From contig CM063502.1 in NCBI GenBank assembly GCA_032207245.1, positions 67,763,116-67,827,115 of the forward strand: a stretch of DNA of 64,000 bases, written 5' to 3'. Shown here piece after piece: positions 11,983 to 23,942 of this stretch; the first letter of the stretch is position 1, and the number at the start of each line of letters is the position of its first letter. A program made the translations under genes and the position numbers. The notes under the pieces were generated by a model. That model did not search any database, was not told where the DNA came from, and saw only the letters and a list, made by a program, of their open reading frames with translations. Source of the DNA: Pardosa pseudoannulata (Eukaryota > Arthropoda > Arachnida > Araneae > Lycosidae).

Positions 11983-12895
11983 CATGCTTGGAGAAAAGTA
12001 GATAATCTTATTACCCTCAAGTTAAAGGGTCTTGAAATGGGCTATGAAGTAATCAATAAATGAGATTTTCCTCTTGGATGATTTCCTGTTAGATGCTAGA
12101 TGATATAGTTTTTGTCTAGTATAACAAGCCAATTTCTGAAAGGGATCAAAATAATCTGATTATCTTCTTACAATTATTAAACACTTTTTACTAAATTTAA
12201 AATATCTTTAAAGTTTTTTTTTTTCCTTTAACAACTACTTATTAACCACTTCATATGAAATCCAGATGAAATTCTTTTAATCGATATTCAGTTTATTTAT
12301 TATTTAAAATTCTTAGTAGTGCTCATAAAATAAAAGCTGCAGACACTAGAATTTCAGAGTATTAATCACTTTTGAAATTAATAAAACCTGGCTTTCAAAT
12401 TATCCAAATAAACGAATAAGAATTGAAATGAACTAATTTATTAAACAGAAATTTTTGTGGTTGTGGTTACTCATCCTCCTGAGGCATTTAATCAGAAACT
12501 CTATGCATTGGAGAAAAGTAGATTCTTATTTCAGTTAAAGGGTCTGAAATTTTGATTTGTCAACTGTGATTTCCTGTTATTTCCAAGATGTAATTTTTTG
12601 TTAGTATAACAAGCCAATTTCTTTTAAAATAATCTGATCTTCTTACAATTATTAAACACTTTTTACTAAATTTAAAACATCTTTAAATTTTTTTTTTAAC
12701 AACTACTTATTAACCACTTCATATGAAATCCAGATATTAAATTTTCGATTTCTTTATTCATTTTAAAATTCTTAGTAGTTTAATAAATTACTGTTGTTCA
12801 GAGTATTAAAATCTTACACTAGCTTCTGGCTTTATCAAATTAATCCTAAATTAATGGTGACTGATTTATCCAGAAATTTTTGTGGTTACTCATCT
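11983..12895. repeat. Patchwork direct duplication of ~450 bp
   Basis: 11983-12480 and 12504-12895 share islands in the same order: GGAGAAAAGTAGAT, TTAAAGGGTCT, TGATTTCCTGTTA, ATAACAAGCCAATTTCT, AATTATTAAACACTTTTTAC, ACTTATTAACCACTTCATAT, AAATTCTTAGTAGT, AGAAATTTTTGTGGTT. The second copy is shorter: the offset shrinks from about 520 to 485 to 423 bp, so it has lost many small pieces. No coding content. Confidence 0.8.
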
Positions 12896-12904
12896 TTTTG
12901 TGGT

Positions 12905-13160
12905 GGGTTACTACTGGGTTTCGTTGCTTTGAGGGGACCATGGAGAAACCACGAGGGTTGAAGACCGACTTATCCTCAAGAAGGGATCCTCGTTATTTCC
13001 AAGCAGAAAACCCCTGAGGTTGGCCTGCCACATCCAGAGGTATCGCTTCAGGACACTGATACCACGAGCACATTTTAAGTGCCCCAACCGCCATTAATGA
13101 ACACCCGATCCCATTTTCCAGTGGTTACGAGATCGTTGCTTTTACCAACTGAGTTAGTGT
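12905..13160 (-). mobile_element. tRNA-derived SINE, third family
   Basis: The minus strand begins with the A-box-like TAACTCAGTTGGTAAAAGC (about 13125-13150). It continues GTGTTCATTAATGGCGGTTG, TTAAAATGTGCTCGTGGTAT and runs to CCTCGTGGTTTCTCCATGG near 12940. It is strikingly GC-richer than its surroundings. It shares a central stretch of about 45 bp with the SINE at 10868-11075. Confidence 0.65.
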
Positions 13161-14845
13161 TACTTAACAGAAATTTTAAGGTAAATTAGCTAGATAATCA
13201 GTCCTTACTATTTGTTACCAGAAGACTATTGCTACTATTTGTTGCCAACGAAGATATTAGGCAAGCAGAAATTATTAAAATGTTAATTTTTTTGGTATGA
13301 ATCAGTAGAAAAATAAAATAGACATAATCAAATGACATCTAAAATAGGATGTGTAACAAACTAAATCTATAAATGTAAAGGTACAGAGATATAAAGTTAC
13401 AAATATTTAGAAGTAGGTCTATATGGTCTTACAACCCTTTTGAAAGTTCTCCTTTGAGACGGAACCGATCGTTATGACATATCAGGATTCCATACTCAAA
13501 TTGGTGTACCAATAAAGTTACCGTAGCGATCGAAACCAAAATTCAAACCACCAAAAAAAAAAAGCAGTTGGGTGATCAGACAAAAGAGAATGTTGCGCAT
13601 GGTCACTGATTCAAAATACATTCCAACCTCCTATAAATAAGAGGCTTTTATTTTCATTTTTGGTACATATATCGTAGCCGCAGTCCTTTAAACATAATAA
13701 TTCAAATTGTTTACTCCCAAATTACAATAATTCTAATAAAGTTATATTTATTCTTATAAATTTCTTTTCTTACTTAAGAAGAATATATTTTTTTAAAGAA
13801 TTGTTTTACTTCAAATTCAAGTCTCAAAATAAATTTAAAAATGGTTTCTACCTAAAAATAATTTGTTTAATGGCAACAATAAAAATTATGTCCCACTTCT
13901 ATAATATAATTGCACCAGTTTAAATTAAAATATTTGGGATAAATTAATAATGAATACACGACCATGTAAATTAAAAGAAAATAAAGAAAATTACAAGAAA
14001 GGTTCTATATGAGCTTGCTGTTAAAACAGAATATGTATCTAGGAAAGTATAATAAATTTCAGAAAATTAATCTTTTGAATTCAATACTGCACTTTTAGCA
14101 GCTAAGTGGACTAAAAACTACAAAGAGAACGTAAAGAAAAAACTTCATTTTACCAAAAAGTACTTAAACTTTTTTGCTGATTATTTTTAACAGAAGTAAA
14201 AATATTTGTAATCTAAAAATACGCTTTTGATCTACATTTATAGAATAATTTGATTAAGGGGTGTGGTACCTTTTAAGTGATGTGGAAGTCGATAGAATGA
14301 GTCATGCCTTTAACCAAATATAGCATAAAAAATTCCTAATTTAGAAAAAAAATATTATTCTAAAGGTTGAACTGCCTTTCTTTTCTATTTATCTATTACA
14401 ATATTTTTAACTTAGTAAAAGTATTAAAATATTCAAATTTTAATTATTTATTCTCAATTCTCGCTTTAGGAGTATAAATAGTTTTTTACTTACTTTAACT
14501 TGTAATGAATTTCAAGGTTTAAATTTTATAATAAATTTTTTGCTATCTTCCCGTTCTCCAATTGAGATGAAATTTTGCATATTATTTTATCTCTGAGGGC
14601 AATATATGGAATAAATCATAGAATCACATCATCATAAATACATTCACTCATCTTAATAAACAACAATTTTCTAGCAGTCGTTAACCTATTTCTTTAGTCC
14701 TTTACATATGCGTTCATGGTTTGGAGGTGAAATTCTCATTGATCACTTTTAAGGCCCATATACGGGCAAGCTTGTTTTGTTTTAATGTTCTTTCTGTTTT
14801 ATTTATTTGGAATTGATGCAATATAGAGTTTTAAAAATTATGTAA
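13161..14845. other. No gene seen
   Basis: A somewhat GC-richer patch at 13440-13620 shows no recognisable feature. The remainder is strongly AT-rich without open frames. Confidence 0.5.
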
Positions 14846-14875
14846 CACCGAAGTAACAATTCTGTTACTTCGGTG
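14846..14875. repeat. Perfect 13-bp inverted repeat, 4-nt loop
   Basis: CACCGAAGTAACA (14846-14858) and TGTTACTTCGGTG (14863-14875) are exact inverse complements around ATTC. It could be a hairpin remnant of a small element. No run of U follows that would suggest a functional terminator, and such terminators are not expected here. Confidence 0.8.
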
Positions 14876-14985
14876 ATAAAAAAAAATGTTATACGTTCTT
14901 CCCAAATTTAAAAAAATTATCATTTCAAAGACGCATTATATTACTTTAATTTCAATTTTTAAAAAAGGCATTAGTTATTGGTAAA

Positions 14986-15204
14986 ATGGTGTTTGCTTTT
15001 ATATCATTCGCTATTTACATTGTTAGAAGAAATGAAGTAAAAAAATTTACTTTTAGCAAAAGGAAAGAGTGTTTGAGAAATTCAATCGAATATAGGGGGC
15101 GTTTACAAAACATACCTACGAATGTGGAACGATGGTATAAAGCAGGGCTTCGAACCGTAATTTTTTTTGTTCCGGTTTTCGTTCCGGTTCAACTAAAAAA
15201 TTAA
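14986..15204 (+). CDS. Unidentified open frame interrupted by a hAT element
   Basis: An ATG at 14986 opens a frame starting MVFAFISFAIYIVRRNEVKK. The N-terminus is hydrophobic and could be a membrane anchor. The first 52 codons are host sequence up to the hAT left border at 15143; the remaining codons are transposon. If the element and one target-site copy are removed, the same frame continues from 15913 (DLNRVVRDWVCTKLVEFCET) to a TGA near 15975. I recognise no family. It could be a former exon or chance. Confidence 0.25.
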   Translation: MVFAFISFAIYIVRRNEVKKFTFSKRKECLRNSIEYRGRLQNIPTNVERWYKAGLRTVIFFVPVFVPVQLKN

Positions 15205-15904
15205 TATCGGTTCAGTTCCGGTTTTCGCTCCGCCAAAAATAACTGTTTTCGTTTCAGTTCCAAATGAATAATTTCATTTTATGTATTATTTGTACTAAAA
15301 ATATAATTCTATCATAAACAAAAAATGTAATTCTATCAAAATTTAGAAGATTTTATACATTTTTTAATTGGTAAACTATGTGAATTGATACAAACAGCAG
15401 GTACGATAAGAGCGGCGAGCATTGGCATTGTTATCCATTATCAAAATCGCATTTGACAACTAGGTTCATGATTACCCACATTCGTCGTTTGACTCTCACA
15501 TCGTGCACTTGGCCTTGCAATAATTATGTAAAAATATATTATTTATTTAACATATGAAAATTGCCTCTAATTATTAATATATCTTCTAACGTGGTTTCAC
15601 TGTGATTACTTCTGTTGTCTCGGAGAATAAATTTCAAACCTGAAAACGCTCTTTCAACACTAACTTGTGTAGCTGGAGCTGCCAAAACCACCATTGCAAT
15701 CTTATACAAGTGCGGATATGTAATTATAAAATTGACGTTAAATTAGAAAATATTGATAAGTTGGTAACAGTAACAAAATGACTGAAAAATATATCGAACC
15801 GAAATAAACCGATATTTTTTTCGGTTCAGTTCGGTTTTCGTTCCGACAAAAAAACGGTTTTTTCCGGTTTTCGGTTTTCGGTTCAGTTCCGGTTCGAAGC
15901 CCTG
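15143..15904 (-). mobile_element. hAT-superfamily DNA transposon, non-autonomous
   Basis: Terminal inverted repeats are CAGGGCTTCGAACCG (15143-15157) and CGGTTCGAAGCCCTG (15890-15904). They are flanked by a perfect 8-bp target-site duplication GTATAAAG at 15135-15142 and 15905-15912. Termini of the CAGGG type and 8-bp duplications are diagnostic of hAT elements. Subterminal regions at both ends are rich in GGTTCCGGTT-type motifs, probable transposase binding sites. At 762 bp it is far shorter than an autonomous hAT and keeps only the end of the transposase. Confidence 0.92.
15539..15747 (-). pseudogene. hAT transposase C-terminal dimerisation domain
   Basis: The minus-strand frame is open from about 15747 to a TAA at 15541-15539, roughly 68 codons. 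It reads YPHLYKIAMVVLAAPATQ, then VSVERAFSGLKFILRDN, then LEDILIIRGNFHML. The SVERxFSxLKxI and LxDxL signatures are the hallmark of the hAT C-terminal dimerisation region. This part is undamaged, but the catalytic and zinc-finger parts are missing, so it is an internally deleted remnant and not a functional gene. Confidence 0.88.
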
Positions 15905-16122
15905 GTATAAAGACCTCAATCGTGTTGTGCGAGATTGGGTCTGCACGAAACTAGTGGAGTTCTGTGAGACCTGATACTTTAAACTAATCGGGCGTTAGTG
16001 CAAATTCCTCAACGTTAACGGAACTTGAATCTTGGATAAACTTGCAATACTTTCATTTATGTTTCCTACTGCAATTAATTTAAAAATTTTACGTATTTAG
16101 AGGCAATCATTAAAATCTCTAA

Positions 16123-16557
16123 TACACTGTCTACTAATAAATATTTGGACACCTGTGATAGAAAAGAAAAACTAACTTTATTCAAAATCAATACTTGGTA
16201 GAACCTCCACGGGAGGCAATTACAGCGTGAACCCTTCAGGGCACACAAGTCTTTGTATTACAGCTAGTGGTACTGTCTTCCACTCGGCTTTGAGTAGACA
16301 TACAAGTTCCTTCACCGATTTTGGACGGGTAGTGCACCCCCTTAATTCGGCAATCCAACTCGTCCCAGAGGTTCTCGATGGGGTTCAGGTCTACCTTTCT
16401 CGAAATCAGAGAGCTCCGAACTGCTCGGCATCTTGCATGCGACTAATGTCGATGCTGCTTCCTACACGATGTATACCGGCGAAGGCCGTGACGTACCTCA
16501 GGACCGCAGATATCATCATTTGCATAGATGTCCAAATACTTATTGGTAGACAGTGTA
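16123..16557 (-). mobile_element. Internally deleted Tc1-like transposon
   Basis: TA-flanked inverted repeats: the left end reads TACACTGTCTACTAATAAAT and the right end, in reverse complement, TACACTGTCTACCAATAAGT. Both continue with ATTTGGACA, giving about 28 bp. The 435-bp element keeps both ends and the first and last parts of a Tc1 transposase gene, joined by a large internal deletion. The plus-strand 121-codon frame across it is antisense noise. Confidence 0.9.
16190..16530 (-). pseudogene. Tc1-like transposase, fused N- and C-terminal fragments
   Basis: On the minus strand the start reads MQMMISAVLRYVTAFAG, with SDFERGR at about 16390-16410, a typical N-terminal Tc1 motif. It is joined directly to DLNPIENLWDELD, the Tc1 DD34E C-terminal block carrying the last catalytic Glu. 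After a frameshift it continues ELVCLLKAEWKTVPLAVIQR, and after another VIASRGGSTKY. There is a stop just before the ERGR segment ends. The deletion removed most of the catalytic core, so no function is possible. Confidence 0.85.
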
Positions 16558-19500
16558 TGAATTTGGAAGAAATTAATTGCAAAATTAATTAAACTTGCTT
16601 AAATATATTGATTTTCAGTATTTTTAATAAAATAAAAAATTGTAAAACTGACTTTATCCCAGCTCTCTGGGACCTTTATGTAGTACTTATAATCCTCTTA
16701 TCTTTAATTGCAAGAGCTTAAATATTTTAATTGTGACTTTAAGCGAATATACTCTATTTTTCGTAAATGATCTCCGGATTATAGTTTTAAAATATTTAAG
16801 ATTCCCAACCCACAGAAAATACATCCGTTAGTTTATTTTTGAAATATCATTATAAATGATGCTATTACCATAAATAGACTGGGATCAAAAGAAATGAGTA
16901 TAAGTATATAAAACAATGAGTAGCTTAAAAAACAATTATTTTAGTAAGTCACATTGTTGATTTCTTTTACCGCCAAGATTAGTGTCTTAAAATCTTAATG
17001 TGATTATAATATCTTATAGATTTTTACCCATATTTTTGTCTTTATATATTTTAGTAGTGAATGATGTAAAACCTTAATGAGTTCTCGAGGACGTGTTGGT
17101 GTTTTTGTGTACACTATATGCTACTAAGCTTCCAGATCATTTCACATGAAAAATATCTCAAAGATTATTTAAATATGAGCTTAGCGTTATACTTTTTTAT
17201 TTAATAGATTCTATTTTTTCCTTATTAATCTAGAATGTATTGTTCTGAATCACCTCAATTCTACAGTAAAAAAATAGAAGAATCAGCTAATGTATTTATA
17301 AATGAAGTAATGATAATACGTAGTTTCATAAAATTCAGTCAGCATTTTTGTTTACTTTATATTTTTGCACATTTCATAAGGCACCTAGTGATACACACTA
17401 CCTGCATATACTAGTATGTATACTTGCACATAGAAGCAATAATATCCAACCTGATTGTACAAATGACTATTATTAAAGGATTGTCATTTGTATTGGCTAT
17501 TAGAACTAAGTGTTTATTTCAATTGGAAAAGAATCAAATGCAGGTTTCAATGCTGCAATTCAATAATACGATAATTATTAATAGACCAATAACATGGGAT
17601 AAAATAAATGCACCTTAATTCAGGCCACCATTTTATTTTGTGTAGAATTACACATCTATTATATATTCCCATCAGCGATAGAGCATTATAGCACTCCAAA
17701 GAAATTCCATCAGCTCAGTGGTACAACTTGTGAACAAGAAAGAGAATCCTGAAAAACTATGACGCTGGTACAACCATGATAATACGTGGTTAGGACAGAT
17801 GCTCTTATCCCATTGTGGCTACGGTACAAGGTGAGCAAAACATCTAAAAAGCTATTTCACTCCAGTTTAAACAAATTTAATTCATTTTTTCATTCACAAA
17901 AAATTTATATATAACTTGGAGACCTCGTTGAAATGTATGTACTTGATTTTACGTATTAAACTCCTCAGGAGATTTACCTTTAAGGTAACGAGCTAATGAA
18001 AGGAATTTCCTATCCCATAAATTTCAACGTTTCATCCCACGTCAAGTTTCATACGTTAAAAAGCAACAGATTCAGTTTACTATCCTTTATTCAGATGAAG
18101 ACTGTGTGAATTTCTCGGGTGATAGTGAAAATTTATTTTTGCAACCAATTTATTTTTGTTCAGGTTAACGTGTGATAAGACCTGTAATTGGTGTAAAATG
18201 TTTTTTATATCACTGAGAAATAAGCGCAATATTTATCGGGAAAAGGAATCATAAATTGAATCCGTTGTGTTTTCAACGCGTACGGGTTGACGTGTGATAA
18301 AGTCATTAGAAAAAACTAAAGTGGAAATGTCAAAACTTCACTCCTGCCCCTCTTATATTGGTACATATAGACGGATATTAACCCCAGTGTTGCATTATGG
18401 ATGAAAAGCTGAGTAAATTGCCCGAATCAAAGTGTCTTTGGGAACTTTTTGAACTGCAGGATGTTTCGTTTAGAAATTGAGTATGACTTTAAACATATTC
18501 ATGGATGTCTTTGCACAATTTGCTTTACACAATCAGTTTATGGTATTTTAATCCCAAAATTACTTTATTTTTCTTTAAATGTTTGAAAGATCACTCTGAA
18601 CTTTTTTATATCTCTACAAAAGTTTTACGTTAATAGCATACGATTAACAAAACTATAATAAATATGATTTAACAATTTTTAACTCAATAAAATTTTTCAA
18701 ATATATTACATTAAATTTTGAGCATAAAATTTGCTATTTTTTGATTTCTTAAAGTATATTTGAAACGTATTACATAATTGTTATAAACATGATCAGAAAC
18801 CCTTGTAAAAAATAGTAAATAATGCTTTCCAATGTATAAATTTTACAAATAATATTTTTGAATTTTATTCAATAGTCTCTTTTTTTCGGTACTTACTCAG
18901 AGTTTTTGTTATTTATAATATATTGTTCACAAGAGTACTTAAATTGTTTTTAATTTTTCGTAAGACAAATATCATACCTATCTGTTGAAAACTTTATTAG
19001 AAGAAAGAAACTATAATACAAAACAAAATTACCAGTTATCGCGAATGGCTAATTAAAAAAACCCATCTCAAAAGGAATATATACCAGAAACTGAAAACGT
19101 TTTCCCGAAAAGTCACAAAGTTCCCATTTTAACGTTCTCCCATTTCAGTGTATAAGTCACCGTGTTACAAAACAGTAGACTGTAGCTCTCTAAACTAAAA
19201 TCAATTACATTAAGAATAATGAATCTAGTGTCAAAGGGTCTCTTAATTATCAGAGTCTTACTGGAAAAGTTCAAGCATTTCCTTGGGATAGTATGTCTCC
19301 CAGCCCGAGTAAAGTATCAAATTTGTTGGGGGATATGAATAATAACATCCGTAGTCGAAAGGTTTAAATTTGCTGTTATCTGAGTGTGAAAGATCAAAGA
19401 TCTGTCAAGGATTGATCAGTAAAAAAATACAAGTCACATCGTGTAAATACCAGTATGTTTTAACAGAGTCAATCTGTTGACGGTCCCCTATGGGGTTTCG

Positions 19501-19691
19501 GGAAAAATTCTTAGCTGAAATATATGACGTGTACCATTCTGTTTACACGCCTGAGGTTTCAGGATAATTCGTCGTGTATTTTCTAGATATCCAAAAAATG
19601 TCTAAAATCGCTAGTGACCGGTCACCATTGGCAATATAGTGTATTTTGGTCCTAACAAGAAGTGCTACACAGATGTCTTTGTCGAACATTA
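16558..19691. other. No supported gene
   Basis: AT-rich. A tRNA-like scrap (CAGCTCAGTGGTACAAC) and a SINE-tail-like AGCACTCCAAAG occur near 17675-17720, both too degraded to delimit. GTTAACGTGTGATAA at about 18165 and GTTGACGTGTGATAA at about 18287 form a small direct repeat. Short open frames have no motifs. Confidence 0.45.
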
Positions 19692-19796
19692 GGTTGGTTT
19701 CGGAGTGCTACGGTCAAATATTTTTGCTACTCGAGGGCTAATGAAACCAAGACCTACTGCTTAAAAACAGATTCCGAATGCTCTATTTATTCAGCG
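19692..19796 (-). mobile_element. SINE, main family, 5'-truncated
   Basis: GGTTGGTTTCGGAGTGCTAC, CTCGAGGGCTAATGAAACC, ACCTACTGCTTAAAAACAGA and TTCCGAATG follow the family body in antisense order. The tRNA-like head is absent. Confidence 0.75.
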
Positions 19797-20457
19797 TTGG
19801 GTTTGTGAAACGTCAGAGGTCATGTGAATCTTGGATTTATGTGACTGGACTAGACAAGGAACTGGAAACCTTGTTGTTTAACTAAATTCAATTAGATATT
19901 CGACGAACTCTGAGTGATTTACCCTGGAACAGTCTAGGTATATATCTATGTTAACCCATTAATTCCCGAATTATATCTACTGAATATATATATATATTGA
20001 AGAATATCTCCATTCTAAGTTATTTTCAGCTTCTGAGAGAAAAAAAAGTATGAAATGTGAACAGCTTTGTATATTACAGCTTAACTTAGTTGTGGATGAA
20101 CTGTTACTTTAAGCATCATAGGAAGTTATTTACGAAAAAAATTGGAATAAAAGATTTTGCCATCAAATGTAAAAATAGTTCTATAATGTTTTATAATAGA
20201 TACAAATATTTGGGATGATTTAAGCTTATGTACATACTGAAAAAATAAATTCATGGGCTGAGCATAGAAAATCATATAATTTCTATTGAAGGACAAAATT
20301 AAAAATGATAACATATACTGGAAAACTTGGATTGTTTATAGGACAGCAATCTACCTTCACTGAAAAGGAGAAATTATTCCAAGAAACAGAGAACATTGAA
20401 GAAACTATTTTCTAATTGTCCCTAAAAAGGGACTCTAAGCATTAATGATTTGATTAG

Positions 20458-20628
20458 GTTGGTTGACTGGTTTGGAGTGCTATGACCTACTGTTTTGCTA
20501 TACAAATGATACGATCTACTTCTTAAAGCCGATTCCAAATGGCTACAAGCATTCATGGCAACAGTGGGGTTCGAACCAACCAAATCAGGAACCGAAGAGC
20601 AGCTTTGCTGTTAGAAGCGTTCATCTTT
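20458..20628 (-). mobile_element. SINE, main family, near full length
   Basis: The antisense tail (GGTTTGGAGTGCTATGACCT), body (TTAAAGCCGATTCCAAATGG, CTACAAGCATTCATGG) and tRNA-like head (GTGGGGTTCGAACC as the B box, GGAACCGAAGAGCAGC) are all present. The last part of the head is mutated. Confidence 0.8.
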
Positions 20629-21310
20629 GCAAAACGTTTTAAAAAGATAGAGAAACATTTACAAGGTTACTTTGTTTCTAGAATGGCTTAATCTAATCTC
20701 TAGATACTATTTAGATTATGCATGGCCACGTGTTACATACCTATGAAAAAAATTTTAAAAATGCCTCTGTAGGTTGTTTTTAAGGTTTTCATTCATACAA
20801 TAATTTTCTTGCTTACTTCGAACTACTTTTACGTAATAAAACGATAGACATGATATGCTGAACATTCAACATAAAGGACACATTGCATACTGGAAGAATA
20901 ACCATTTCAATCATTTTTTAAACACATCTTTTAAAATAGCACCAACTTTTTTACTCGATTTTGTAATTGATTTTACTTTAAGTATCTGACTTAATTATGT
21001 ATTATCGTGCAATAAATTTAAATTAACTGGATTAAGCTTTGATTAATGAGAACTAACTTCACTAAATTTTAAGTGTATTCCGCTCGCTATAGATTTATAT
21101 GAAGAATTATGAGACTTAGAGTGTTTAAACTTGTTACGTGCAGCATAATTTGTAACTGATATTTAATGTTTAATTACTTAATATAATTTATTCCATGGGA
21201 AGTTCCCGTCGTTTAACAGAATTCGTGTCTTCAAGCTCGCTCTTTATTTGGGAATTTTATATGCATTGTAAATATACTAAACGACATAATAAGTTTTCCA
21301 ATAACTGGGG
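20629..21310. other. No gene seen
   Basis: Unique-looking AT-rich sequence leading into the tandem array. Confidence 0.5.
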
Positions 21311-21480
21311 TAAATACTATGATTAATTAAATGTTTCCCCACTAAATAAAGACTAATAACCTACGTATTTAATTCTCATTTTGTACAAACGATTATGTTT
21401 GTCTTTTCAGATCATTTATATGGAAGAAGAATCTTTATTGTATCAAAACGTATAGCATAATTTTTAAATGTCATACTTTA

Positions 21481-21516
21481 AAAATTTATTCTATAACTTT
21501 TAATACTCGTGCTTTT
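21481..21516. repeat. 36-bp micro-inversion in unit A1 of the array
   Basis: In the other four units this place reads AAAAGTAC(A/G)AG(T/C)ATTAA onward. In unit A1 it is the reverse complement of that segment, matching the A2 version at about 34 of 36 positions. It is bounded by the inverted pair CTTTAAAA (21477-21484) and TTTTAAAG (21513-21520), which would permit inversion by hairpin or strand switching. Confidence 0.85.
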
Positions 21517-23942
21517 AAAGGGATATTTGGTATATGAATTTTAAAAGGGTTTCACATAGATTATAAAAATTATTCTTTTATTAGATACTAGTTAATATTT
21601 TAACTATTGAAAGAATCTTGTAGAAATAGAAAAATTTAATTTACGTCGTCAGACTTGAATTTCAAAAGAGTATAATTAAGTTAACATCATTTAAAGGAAA
21701 TAGAAAGAAGTTTGGACCAAAAGCATTTCGAAATATTTTCTTAGAGAAAAATAAATTTTTATTAGTGATTAGAATGGTTTGTTTTGAGCTCTATAGTCAC
21801 TCTTTTTACATGAGGGCAAATTATAGGAGATGCTATTGCTTAAACTTCATATCATATTAAATACTATTATTAATTGTTTTCCCACTAAATAAAGACTAAT
21901 AACCTACGTATTTAATTCTCATTTTGTACAAATGGTTATATTTGTTTTTTCAGGTCATTTATATGGAAGAATCTTTATTGTATCAAAACGTATAGCATGA
22001 TTTTTAAATGTCATACTTTAAAAGTACGAGCATTAAAAGTTATATAGTAATTTTTAAAGGGAGATTTGGTATATGAAGTTATAAAAGGGCTTCAAATAGA
22101 TTACAAAAATTGCTCTTTTATTAGATACTAGTTAATATTTTAACTATTGAAAGAATCTTGTAGGAATAGAAAAATTTAATTTACGTCTTCAGACTTGAAT
22201 TTCAAAAGAGTATAATTAGGTTAACAACATTTAAAAGGATATAAAAAGAAATTTGGACCAAAAGCATTTCGAAATATTTTCTTAGAGAAGAATAAATTTT
22301 TATTAGTGATTAGAATGGTTAGTTTTGAGCTCTATAGTCACTGTTTTTACATGAGACAAATTATAGGAGATGCTATTGCTTAAACTTCGTATTATATACT
22401 ATGATTAATTAAATGTTTCCCCACTAAATAAAGACTAATAACCTGAGTATTTAATTCTCATTTTGTACAAACGGTTATATTTGTATTTTCAGGTCATTTA
22501 TATGGAAGAAGAATCTTTATTGTATCAAAACGTATAGCATAATTTTTAAATGTCATACTTTAAAAGTACAAGTATTAAAAGTTATAGAATAAATTTTTTA
22601 AAGGGAGATTTGGAATATGAATTTATAAAAGGGCTTCATGTAGATTACAAAAATTGCTCTTTTATTAAATACTAGTTAACATTTTAACTATTGAAAGAAT
22701 CTTGTAGGAATAGAAAAATTTAATTTACGTCGTCAGACTTGAATTTCAAAAGAGTATAATTAAGTTAACATCATTTAAAGGAAATAGAAAGAAGTTTGGA
22801 CCAAAAGCATTTCGAAATATTTTCTTAGAGAAAAATAAATTTTTATTAGTGATTAGAATGGTTTGTTTTGAGCTCTATAGTCACTCTTTTTACATGAGGG
22901 CAAATTATAGGAGATGCTATTGCTTAAACTTCATATCATATTAAATACTATTATTAATTGTTTTCCCACTAAATAAAGACTAATAACCTACGTATTTAAT
23001 TCTCATTTTGTACAAATGGTTATATTTGTTTTTTCAGGTCATTTATATGGAAGAATCTTTATTGTATCAAAACGTATAGCATGATTTTTAAATGTCATAC
23101 TTTAAAAGTACGAGCATTAAAAGTTATATAGTAATTTTTAAAGGGAGATTTGGTATATGAAGTTATAAAAGGGCTTCAAATAGATTACAAAAATTGCTCT
23201 TTTATTAGATACTAGTTAATATTTTAACTATTGAAAGAATCTTGTAGGAATAGAAAAATTTAATTTACGTCTTCAGACTTGAATTTCAAAAGAGTATAAT
23301 TAGGTTAACAACATTTAAAAGGATATAAAAAGAAATTTGGACCAAAAGCATTTCGAAATATTTTCTTAGAGAAGAATAAATTTTTATTAGTGATTAGAAT
23401 GGTTAGTTTTGAGCTCTATAGTCACTGTTTTTACATGAGACAAATTATAGGAGATGCTATTGCTTAAACTTCGTATTATATACTATGATTAATTAAATGT
23501 TTCCCCACTAAATAAAGACTAATAACCTGAGTATTTAATTCTCATTTTGTACAAACGGTTATATTTGTATTTTCAGGTCATTTATATGGAAGAAGAATCT
23601 TTATTGTATCAAAACGTATAGCATAATTTTTAAATGTCATACTTTAAAAGTACAAGTATTAAAAGTTATAGAATAAATTTTTAAAGGGAGATTTGGAATA
23701 TGAATTTATAAAAGGGCTTCATGTAGATTACAAAAATTGCTCTTTTATTAAATACTAGTTAACATTTTAACTATTGAAAGAATCTTGTAGGAATAGAAAA
23801 ATTTAATTTACGTCGTCAGACTTGAATTTCAAAAGAGTATAATTAAGTTAACATCATTTAAAGGAAATAGAAAGAAGTTTGGACCAAAAGCATTTCGAAA
23901 TATTTTCTTAGAGAAAAATAAATTTTTATTAGTGATTAGAAT

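Noticed and set aside
16227..16592. 121-codon plus-strand open frame
   Set aside because: It is antisense to the Tc1-like transposase remnant, whose motifs are on the minus strand.
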